In this document: positions 57,786 through 64,000 of the stretch, in pieces
How the letters are laid out: each line of letters begins with the position of its first letter
Numbering within the stretch: position 1 is the first letter of the stretch
NCBI RefSeq assembly: GCF_902859585.1
Contig: NZ_CADIJM010000018.1
Span: 1 to 64,000, forward strand
Source: Achromobacter animicus
GTDB taxonomy: Bacteria; Pseudomonadota; Gammaproteobacteria; Burkholderiales; Burkholderiaceae_B
Length of the DNA stretch: 64,000 bases
Direction: 5' to 3'
Translations under genes and position numbers: made by a program
The notes under the pieces: model-generated
Told to the model about the DNA's origin: nothing
Database searches by the model: none
Seen by the model: the letters and a program-made list of their open reading frames with translations, nothing else

Positions 57786-59228
57786 TCATTTCTTCAGGCG
57801 GACGACGGCCTGACGCGAATCGTCGGTCTGCGGCAAGGAGGCCAGTTCGCCCAGCGTGAGCGGCTTGGTCGGGAAACGCAGCCGGTAGTAGCCCACTTCC
57901 TCGGTCGGCACGCCGCGCTCCTCGGCAATGATCTCGGCCACCGTCAGGCCGCAGAAGCGGCCCTGGCAGGGTCCCATGCCACATCGCAGGAAGGCCTTCA
58001 TCTGGTTCGGACCGCTGCAGCCGAGCTTGACGGTCTCGCGCACCTGCGCGGCGGTGACTTCCTCGCAGCGGCACACGATGGTGTCGCCGGTGGGCCGGCG
58101 GAACGCCTCGGGCGCCTTGTAGAGCGTGTCGAAGAACTCGCGGCCCCGCACGGCCCGTGCCAGCGCCTCGCGCGGCGCGGCGGCCTCGCTGTCGCGCTTG
58201 CGCGCGTCGATGCGGCCCAGCAGATGCGCGGCCTGCAACGCGGCCAGCCGGCCACGGTGCTCGGCCGCCACCGCGCCCGCGATACCCGCGCCGTCGCCAG
58301 CCATGCCGATGCCGTCCACCGCCGTCGTGCCCCACCCGTCAACCTCCGGCTCCCAACAGTCCAGCGCGTCGTTCCAGCGATGCGGCACGCCCACGGCGCG
58401 CGACAGGTTCACGTTGGGCACCACGCCCTGATGCAGCATCAGCTGATCGGCGGGCAGGGTCTTGGTGACGCCGCCTGCGGTATAGCGCACGCTTTGCAGC
58501 TTGCCGTCGCCCAGCGCTTCCAGCGCCGTCACGCCCTTGACGATGGGCACGGCGGCCTTGACTGCGCGCAGCAGCTTCAGCCCCTTGCCCAGGTACGGCG
58601 AGCGCAGAAATCCCCAGACCTTGGGCAGCGCCTGGCCCATGCGGCCGGGCGGCGTGGTTTCCAGCAGCGCGTCCACCTTCACGCCTGCGTTCAGGTATTG
58701 CCAGGCCACCAGGTACAGCAGCGGTCCGCAACCGGCCAGCACCGTGCGATCGGACGGCACAACGCCAGAAGACTTCAAGAGGATCTGCGCGGCGCCCGCC
58801 GTGATGACGCCCGGCAGCGTCCAGCCCGGAATCGGAAACGGCCGCTCCTGCGCGCCGGTGGCCAGCAGCAGGCGGCGCGCGTGCACGATGCGCGCCTCGC
58901 CTCCTACCGAATACGCCACCTCGAAGCCTTCCGCTGATTCGGGCGCCGTGCGCTGCGCCACGGCCCACACCGTCGCGCCCGGCACGTAGCGCGCGCCCGA
59001 CTGCTGAAACGGCGGCACCAGCGTGGCGCCGTGCCAGTAGTCTTCGCCCAGGATGCCGCGGTCGGTGACGGGCGTGGTGGTGATGGCGCGGTAGATCTGG
59101 CCGCCCGGCGCGGGCTGCTCATCCAGCAGCACGGTGTCCACGCCCAGGTTGGCGGCCAGCGTCGCCGCCGCCAGACCCGCCGGGCCTGCGCCCACCACCA
59201 GCAAATCGCATTGCGTCGTGTCGATCAT
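57786..59228 (-). CDS. FAD/NAD(P)-binding oxidoreductase subunit with BFD-type Fe-S domain (OoxA/HcnB-like)
   Basis: A 480-residue flavoprotein. The FAD motif Val-Val-Gly-Ala-Gly-Pro-Ala-Gly-Leu-Ala is at about 11-20, a Gly-Gln-Ile-Tyr-Arg segment follows, and a second dinucleotide site lies near residue 165. A C-terminal BFD-like [2Fe-2S] domain has Val-Cys-Arg-Cys-Glu-Glu and Cys-Gly-Met-Gly-Pro-Cys-Gln-Gly. The subunit set (alpha, [2Fe-2S] gamma, FAD beta) matches opine oxidase and hydrogen cyanide synthase HcnABC. It starts four bases inside the gamma-subunit gene. ATG 59228 is preferred over longer frames that shadow the neighbour. Confidence 0.92.
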   Translation of the reverse strand: MIDTTQCDLLVVGAGPAGLAAATLAANLGVDTVLLDEQPAPGGQIYRAITTTPVTDRGILGEDYWHGATLVPPFQQSGARYVPGATVWAVAQRTAPESAEGFEVAYSVGGEARIVHARRLLLATGAQERPFPIPGWTLPGVITAGAAQILLKSSGVVPSDRTVLAGCGPLLYLVAWQYLNAGVKVDALLETTPPGRMGQALPKVWGFLRSPYLGKGLKLLRAVKAAVPIVKGVTALEALGDGKLQSVRYTAGGVTKTLPADQLMLHQGVVPNVNLSRAVGVPHRWNDALDCWEPEVDGWGTTAVDGIGMAGDGAGIAGAVAAEHRGRLAALQAAHLLGRIDARKRDSEAAAPREALARAVRGREFFDTLYKAPEAFRRPTGDTIVCRCEEVTAAQVRETVKLGCSGPNQMKAFLRCGMGPCQGRFCGLTVAEIIAEERGVPTEEVGYYRLRFPTKPLTLGELASLPQTDDSRQAVVRLKK

Positions 59229-59533
59229 GCCTGCACCTTGCGCGCACCCAACTGGCGCTCGATCTTCATCCCTTCCCGCACGGGCGTCATGCAGCCCTGC
59301 TGGTTCGCTTGCCCATCGATGGTGACCAGGCAGTCGTAGCAGACGCCCATCATGCAGTACGGCCCGCGCGGCACCTCGTTGACCGCCGTATCGCGACAGG
59401 CCTGCACGCCGCCCGCAAACAAGGCGGCAGCGACGCTGTCGCCCTGACGGCAAAGCATCTCGGCCCCATTCACCGTTACCCGCACCGGCGCGCCCTGCGC
59501 CTGCCGCTGCGCCTCGTCAAGCCGCTTGAACAT
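59225..59533 (-). CDS. [2Fe-2S] ferredoxin-type subunit (HcnA/opine oxidase gamma-like)
   Basis: A 102-residue protein with Cys-Arg-Gln-Gly-Asp-Ser, Gln-Ala-Cys-Arg-Asp, and Gly-Pro-Tyr-Cys-Met-Met-Gly-Val-Cys-Tyr-Asp-Cys, the cysteine spacing of a plant-type [2Fe-2S] domain. It passes electrons between the two flavin subunits. The gene overlaps the alpha-subunit gene (ATGA) and the beta-subunit gene by 17 bases, so the three subunits are tightly coupled. Confidence 0.92.
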   Translation of the reverse strand: MFKRLDEAQRQAQGAPVRVTVNGAEMLCRQGDSVAAALFAGGVQACRDTAVNEVPRGPYCMMGVCYDCLVTIDGQANQQGCMTPVREGMKIERQLGARKVQA

Positions 59534-60674
59534 GAAACCTCCGGGTCGAGAAGGGCGCCATGTCGTCGGCCAGGCTGCCGGCGGCGATCATGGGCGCCAG
59601 ATTGAGCGCATGCGCGGCGGCAAGCGTCACGCCGCTGTGACAGGTGGCGACGAACGCCCCCGGACACGTTTCGGATTGCTGATAGATCGGAAAGCCGTCC
59701 TTGGACATGACGCGCAGCGCCGCCCAGCTGCGCACCACGCGCACGTCGCGCAGCGCGGGCAGCGTGCGGACCGCGCGGTCGGCCAGCGTGCCGAGGATCG
59801 GCAGGCCCACCAGGTTATCCACATAGCCGGCCTCTTCCTGCGAGTCGCCGATCAGCCAGGTGCCTTCGTCCGTCTGGCGCAGCGTGGACAAGGGGGTTTC
59901 CAGCATGCGGCGCGTGCGCTCCAGCACGACGATCTGGCCGCGCTGCGGGCGCACCGGCACGTCCAGTCCCACCTGTTCGCCCAGCTGCTTGTTGGACAGC
60001 CCCGAGGCCAGCACCACCTTGTGCGCGCGCACCGTGCCGCTGGGCGTGGCGATATCAAACACGCCGTCACGCAGCCGGATGCTCTGCGCCGGACGCTGCG
60101 GCAGGTAATCCACAACCCGCTGTGCAAAACTCATGTGCAACGCGCGCAGGAGCTTGAGCGGATTCGCAATGCCGTCCACCGGCGTCCACGTCGCACCGCG
60201 CACTTCCGGGCCGATGCCCGGCACCAGATCCGCGACTTCGGCGCGATCCAGCATCTTCCAGTCGTACTGCGCCATGCCCGGCTGCGCGAGCAGCGTGGTC
60301 ATGAAGCGCGTGCGCACCTCGACCTCTTCGTCGCTCAAGAGCGCGTGCAGGCCGCCACGCTGCTCCAGATGCACGTCGACCCCGGTCTCTTCCTGCAGCA
60401 GGGCAGCAAGTTGCGGCCAACCCTTGGCCGAGGTCATGGTCCACACGCCGTAGCGCGGCAGCCCCATCCCCTTGCTCTGCACCCACACCAGCCCGAAGTT
60501 CCCGCGCGAGGCCCGGTAGGCCACATCGCCCTCGTCCAGCACGGCCACGTGGTCCAGCTCGCGCCGCAGCCCGTAGGCCACGGCCGACCCGACCAGCCCG
60601 CCCCCGATCACCACCGCATCGTAGATGCCGCGGTGCACGGGCGCGCGCGGCGCCAGTTCTTTCTCGTCCGTCAT
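59517..60674 (-). CDS. FAD-dependent oxidoreductase subunit (opine oxidase beta/HcnC-like)
   Basis: A 385-residue DadA-type flavoprotein with Val-Val-Ile-Gly-Gly-Gly-Leu-Val-Gly-Ser-Ala-Val near residue 22 and a C-terminal Thr-Cys-His-Ser-Gly-Val-Thr-Leu-Ala-Ala. In this family it is the catalytic subunit that oxidises the secondary amine, and electrons pass to the [2Fe-2S] and alpha subunits. It overlaps the gamma-subunit gene and shares one base with the permease gene upstream. Confidence 0.92.
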   Translation of the reverse strand: MTDEKELAPRAPVHRGIYDAVVIGGGLVGSAVAYGLRRELDHVAVLDEGDVAYRASRGNFGLVWVQSKGMGLPRYGVWTMTSAKGWPQLAALLQEETGVDVHLEQRGGLHALLSDEEVEVRTRFMTTLLAQPGMAQYDWKMLDRAEVADLVPGIGPEVRGATWTPVDGIANPLKLLRALHMSFAQRVVDYLPQRPAQSIRLRDGVFDIATPSGTVRAHKVVLASGLSNKQLGEQVGLDVPVRPQRGQIVVLERTRRMLETPLSTLRQTDEGTWLIGDSQEEAGYVDNLVGLPILGTLADRAVRTLPALRDVRVVRSWAALRVMSKDGFPIYQQSETCPGAFVATCHSGVTLAAAHALNLAPMIAAGSLADDMAPFSTRRFHVQAA

Positions 60675-61474
60675 CAGCGTCCCTTTCCTACAAACAGCTT
60701 CTCCAGACCGACGGCGCGGTCCAGGATGAATATGGCAATGATGGTTACGTAGATCAGCACCGCCGACACGGCTGTGACCAGCGGGTCGATGGTGTCTTCG
60801 ATATGCAGGAAGATGCGCACCGGCAAGGTTGTCGTCGACGGCGAGGCGATGAAGATCGACATCGTCAGTTCGTCAAAGCTGGTGATGAACGCGATCACCC
60901 AGCCGCTCACCACGCCCGGCAACAGCAGCGGCAGCACCACGCGGCGGAAGGCCGTCCAGTTGGACGCGCCCAGCGATTGCGCCGCCCGCTCCAGCGCCGG
61001 GTCGATGCCCGCCGCCGACGCCAGCACCAGCCGCAGCGCGTACGGCATGACCAGGATCACGTGCGCCACCACCAGGCCGAAGTAGGTGCCGGCCAGATCG
61101 ACGGTCGTGAAGAACTTCAGGAACGCCAAGCCCAACACCACGTGCGGAATCATCAGCGGCGACAGGAAGAACGCCACCAGCGCCTCGCGGCCCGGGAAGC
61201 GGTTGCGCGCGATGGCGAGCGCGCTGGGCACGGCCAGTGCAATGGCAAGCGTGGCCGACAGCGTGCCCAGGCCCAGGCTGAACCAGAACGCATCGACAAA
61301 GCGCGGGTTGTCCAGGATGGCGCGGAACCAGCGCAGCGACAGCCCGCCGGACGGCAGCGAGATGAAGCCTTCGGACGTGAACGCCACCGCGCACACCATG
61401 ACGATGGGCGCCAGGATGAAAAGGATGAACAGCGTGTGGAAGACGAGGCCAATGGGGCCGTTGCGAAATTGCAT
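60674..61474 (-). CDS. Polyamine/opine-type ABC transporter permease, PotC-like
   Basis: A 266-residue inner-membrane protein with about six helices and the coupling loop Glu-Arg-Ala-Ala-Gln-Ser-Leu-Gly-Ala-Ser (near residue 165). The Phe-Ile-Thr-Ser-Phe-Asp-Glu-Leu segment after it is typical of the PotC class. It forms the channel with the upstream PotB-like permease. The start is at 61474, just one base past that gene's stop. Confidence 0.93.
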   Translation of the reverse strand: MQFRNGPIGLVFHTLFILFILAPIVMVCAVAFTSEGFISLPSGGLSLRWFRAILDNPRFVDAFWFSLGLGTLSATLAIALAVPSALAIARNRFPGREALVAFFLSPLMIPHVVLGLAFLKFFTTVDLAGTYFGLVVAHVILVMPYALRLVLASAAGIDPALERAAQSLGASNWTAFRRVVLPLLLPGVVSGWVIAFITSFDELTMSIFIASPSTTTLPVRIFLHIEDTIDPLVTAVSAVLIYVTIIAIFILDRAVGLEKLFVGKGR

Positions 61475-61475
61475 G

Positions 61476-62342
61476 TCAGCCTCCGGCCTGGTTGAACACC
61501 GCGCCGTAGCGACGCTCGATGATGCGGTTGGCGGACAGCAGCACCACCACCGTCGCCACCAGCAGCACCACGGCCAGCGCCGCGCCCAGCGGCCAATTCA
61601 GCGTGTTCAGGAATTCGTCGTACGCGGCAGTGGCCACGTTCTTTAAGCGGCGTCCGCCGATGATGGCGGGCGTGGCAAAGGAGCTGGCCGCCATCGCAAA
61701 CACCATGATCGCGCCGGACAGAATGCCGGGCATCACCTGCGGCACGATCACGCGCCGGATCACGGTGAACTGGCTGGCGCCCAGCGACAGCGCGGCGGCC
61801 TCGGTGGCCGGATTGATCCGCTGCAGGGAGGCCCACACCGCGATCACCATAAACGGCACCAGCACGTGCGTCAGGGCAATGCCCACGCCCAGGTTGCTGT
61901 ACATGAGGTCGATGGGCGTTGAGATCAGCCCGATGCCCATCAGCGCCTTGTTGATCAGACCCGTCGAGCCGAACAGCAGCGCCCAGCCCAGCGTGCGGAC
62001 CACCACCGAGATCAGCAACGGCCCCAACACCACCATCAGGAACAGGCCCTTCCACGGATTGGCCATGCGCGAGAGCACGTAGGCTTCAGCCGTGCCCAGC
62101 ACCAGGCACGCGACCGTCACGGCCGCGGCAACGCCGAACGTGCGTGCGTAAATCTCGTAGTAGTAGCCGTCCGAGAAGATCTCGATGTAGTTCTTCCACG
62201 TAAAGGTGGCCTGCATGCCGCCATAGAACTGGAAGTCGAAGAAGCTGATCAGGAACACCAGCGCCATCGGCACCACGAGGAACGTGGCGTACACCACCAG
62301 CGCCGGCGCGCTGAGCACCCACGGATTGGTGCGCGTGCTCAT
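61476..62342 (-). CDS. Polyamine/opine-type ABC transporter permease, PotB-like
   Basis: A 288-residue inner-membrane protein with about six helices, a first periplasmic loop with Thr-Trp-Lys-Asn-Tyr, and coupling loop Glu-Ala-Ala-Ala-Leu-Ser-Leu-Gly-Ala-Ser near residue 190. It is coupled by a four-base overlap to the ATPase gene and precedes the PotC-like permease. The pair imports the ligand bound by the receptor encoded at the right edge. Confidence 0.93.
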   Translation of the reverse strand: MSTRTNPWVLSAPALVVYATFLVVPMALVFLISFFDFQFYGGMQATFTWKNYIEIFSDGYYYEIYARTFGVAAAVTVACLVLGTAEAYVLSRMANPWKGLFLMVVLGPLLISVVVRTLGWALLFGSTGLINKALMGIGLISTPIDLMYSNLGVGIALTHVLVPFMVIAVWASLQRINPATEAAALSLGASQFTVIRRVIVPQVMPGILSGAIMVFAMAASSFATPAIIGGRRLKNVATAAYDEFLNTLNWPLGAALAVVLLVATVVVLLSANRIIERRYGAVFNQAGG

Positions 62343-63406
62343 GACGCTTTACCTTGCGGCGCAGCGGCCGGATCGACGGTGCACATGTCCTGAGCACGCC
62401 AGCGCAGGTGCACGGGCTCGCCTTCGGCCGGCACCGGCACCCCGTCGTTCTGACGGATCACCATGACTTCGCCGACCGACGTTTCCACCTGGCACAGCCA
62501 GTGATTTCCCTGGAACACGCGCGTCTTCATGCGGCCGGGCAACGCACAGGCCGCGGGTTCGGAAAACAGGATCTTTTCGGGGCGCACGATCACGGCGCCT
62601 TGCGGCACGGGCGCACCTTCCAGGCCGATGTGGGCCTCGCCGATGCGGGCGCGCATCTCGCCTTCGTACTGCTCGGCCTGCGGGGTGAAGACGTTGGCCT
62701 TGCCGAGAAAGCCGCCGACGAAATGGCTGGCGGGGCCTTCGTACGCGGCGAACGGTTCGGCCACCTGTTCGACGCGTCCCTGGTTCATCACGACGATGCG
62801 GTCCGACAGCGCCAGCGCCTCGGACTGGTCGTGCGTAACGAGGATGGTGGTGGTGCCGACGGTGCGCTGGATGCTGCGCAGTTCAAGCTGCATTTCTTCG
62901 CGCAGCTTGGCGTCCAGGTTGGAGAGCGGTTCGTCCAGCAGCAGCACGCTGGGACGGATGACCAGCGCGCGCGCCAGCGCGACGCGCTGCTGCTGGCCGC
63001 CCGACATCTGCGCCGGATGCCGGTCGGCCAGATGCGCCAGGCCCACGAGCTTGAGCGCATCCGCCACGCGAGCCAGCCGCTCGTCCTTCTTGACGCGCTG
63101 CATCTCCAGGCCGAACGAGACGTTCTCGGCGGCGGTCATGTGCGGAAAGAGCGCGTAGTTCTGGAACACCATGCCCAGCCCGCGCTTGTTGGCCGGGACC
63201 TTGCTGACGTCCTTGCCGTTCAGCACGATGCTGCCGCCCGACGGCTCGACAAAGCCCGCGATCATCTGCAGCGTGGTGGTCTTACCGCAGCCGGAAGGCC
63301 CCAGCAACGAGATGAACTCGCCTTGCTTCACGGACAGGCTCAGGTTTTCAACGGCAGTGGTGTCGCCGTAGCGCTTGCTCAGGCGGTCCAGCACGAGATA
63401 GGTCAT
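62339..63406 (-). CDS. Polyamine/opine-type ABC transporter ATP-binding protein, PotA-like
   Basis: A 355-residue ATPase. It has Walker A Gly-Pro-Ser-Gly-Cys-Gly-Lys-Thr-Thr, Q-loop Phe-Gln-Asn-Tyr-Ala, signature Met-Ser-Gly-Gly-Gln-Gln-Gln-Arg, Walker B Leu-Leu-Leu-Asp-Glu-Pro-Leu and Val-Thr-His-Asp. About 115 C-terminal residues form the TOBE regulatory domain expected of PotA/FbpC-type ATPases. It is coupled to the permease gene by ATGA and separated from the receptor gene by a perfect hairpin (63420-63439). Confidence 0.95.
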   Translation of the reverse strand: MTYLVLDRLSKRYGDTTAVENLSLSVKQGEFISLLGPSGCGKTTTLQMIAGFVEPSGGSIVLNGKDVSKVPANKRGLGMVFQNYALFPHMTAAENVSFGLEMQRVKKDERLARVADALKLVGLAHLADRHPAQMSGGQQQRVALARALVIRPSVLLLDEPLSNLDAKLREEMQLELRSIQRTVGTTTILVTHDQSEALALSDRIVVMNQGRVEQVAEPFAAYEGPASHFVGGFLGKANVFTPQAEQYEGEMRARIGEAHIGLEGAPVPQGAVIVRPEKILFSEPAACALPGRMKTRVFQGNHWLCQVETSVGEVMVIRQNDGVPVPAEGEPVHLRWRAQDMCTVDPAAAPQGKAS

Positions 63407-63419
63407 GAAAGCTCCCGGT

Positions 63420-63439
63420 GGGCGGCGCCAGCGCCGCCC
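63420..63439 (-). other. Intercistronic hairpin between receptor and ATPase genes
   Basis: GGGCGGCGC (63420-63428) and GCGCCGCCC (63431-63439) form a perfect 9-bp GC stem with a 2-base gap (loop opens to 6). It lies 14 bases after the receptor stop and 13 before the ATPase start, with no T-run. Such hairpins often keep receptor mRNA more abundant than the rest of an ABC operon. Confidence 0.65.
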
Positions 63440-63453
63440 TTAAGCACACGCAG

Positions 63454-64000
63454 TCAGCGCTCGATTTCCCGCGTCCAGCGCTTGTTCCAGTCGTCCCGGT
63501 TCTGGTTGACGGTATCCCAGTCGATCACGATGAGATCGGCGGCGCGCTTGCCGATGGGCAGCGGCACGCGGGGATCGTCAGCCACCTTGGCTTTCTTGTT
63601 GACCGGACCGTAGCCGTAAGCCGAGGCGAGCTTCTCCTGAACCTCAGGCGACACCAGGTACTCCACGAACGCCTGCGCCTTCGGATTGGCGTTGGACTTG
63701 GCGATCGGACACACGGACGAGAGCAGTGCGTAAGCGCCTTCCTGCGGGTAGACGAAGCCGACGGGGAAGCCGGTGTCGGCAAACGCCTTGACGCGGCCGC
63801 TGCCCCACACCGCGATGGTGGCCTGGCCGCTGGAGAAGAGTTCGGTCATCTTGCCGGGCGAGGGCTCATAGACCAGCACGTTGGGACCGACTTCGTTCTT
63901 AAACGTGGTGAAACCAGGGTCGATCTTCTTTTCGCCGCCGCCGCCTTCGCGGGCATATTCCACCAGCGTGTGCAGGCCGTAGGTGTTGTTGAGCGGCGGG
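63454..64000 (-). CDS. Extracellular solute-binding protein, PotD-like (partial, N-terminus outside window)
   Basis: The C-terminal 181 residues of a periplasmic receptor; the frame is still open at the window edge (Asn-Thr-Tyr-Gly-Leu-His-Thr-Leu near the cut). The remainder has Ala-Phe-Val-Glu-Tyr-Leu-Val-Ser-Pro-Glu-Val-Gln-Glu, the late-domain motif of polyamine/opine-type (SBP_bac_8) binding proteins, and Ile-Asp-Trp-Asp at the end. It is first in the operon of transporter, three-subunit amine oxidase, DadA-like oxidase and RidA. The ligand is probably a polyamine, opine or related amine, by context only. Confidence 0.9.
   Translation of the reverse strand, partial: PPLNNTYGLHTLVEYAREGGGGEKKIDPGFTTFKNEVGPNVLVYEPSPGKMTELFSSGQATIAVWGSGRVKAFADTGFPVGFVYPQEGAYALLSSVCPIAKSNANPKAQAFVEYLVSPEVQEKLASAYGYGPVNKKAKVADDPRVPLPIGKRAADLIVIDWDTVNQNRDDWNKRWTREIER

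Overview
The window is a high-GC chromosomal segment from a betaproteobacterium of the Alcaligenaceae, most likely Achromobacter. The protein at 23685-24824 has the catalytic residues of the Achromobacter (Alcaligenes) xylosoxidans D-threonine aldolase at the same positions: Lys59, His347 and Asp349. A Bug-type solute receptor, many ABC/TRAP uptake loci and repeated GGTGTCAGACACC palindromes fit the same group. No rRNA, tRNA, CRISPR array, integrase or insertion sequence was found.

Region by region. 1-4850: a lipoprotein, then an ECF sigma/anti-sigma pair divergent from a catalase-like peroxidase plus cytochrome b561; both directions carry a matching ECF promoter (GGAAN-N16-CGTC). About 5100-16140: an AT-richer accessory island. 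Its core is four minus-strand genes that look like an uncharacterised defence system: a 687-aa protein, a 650-aa protein with a C-terminal PD-(D/E)XK nuclease, a 720-aa nuclease/methylase-like/target-recognition fusion, and a 391-aa protein. A ParB-like gene diverges from them and a toxin-antitoxin pair follows. The first two genes are separated only by a shift at an eight-base G:C tract.

16140-28400 returns to typical backbone: a methyltransferase, an argD-type aminotransferase, a Bug receptor, an amino-acid ABC transporter, CsbD and entericidin small proteins, D-threonine aldolase and a TAXI-TRAP transporter. 28500-35430 holds smg, gluQ, a large DUF2157-type membrane protein and topB. 35500-39000 is a NitT/TauT-type ABC operon ending in a short-chain dehydrogenase. 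39047-41455 is an acetolactate synthase large subunit divergent from an Lrp-type regulator. 41569-49810 contains a bestrophin-like protein, a SET-domain methyltransferase, an FMN riboswitch with ribB, a TetR regulator, several small oxidoreductases and a DedA-rhodanese fusion.

50040-56252 is a BMP-type (nucleoside/nucleobase) ABC transporter operon with a cytosine-deaminase-like amidohydrolase, preceded by a structured leader that may be a purine-sensing riboswitch. 56227 to the right edge is one long minus-strand operon: a polyamine/opine-type ABC transporter, a three-part opine-oxidase/HcnABC-like flavoenzyme, a second DadA-like oxidase and a RidA protein. Together these suggest import and oxidative deamination of an amine or opine, with clean-up of the imine products. 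The solute-binding gene of this operon runs off the window.
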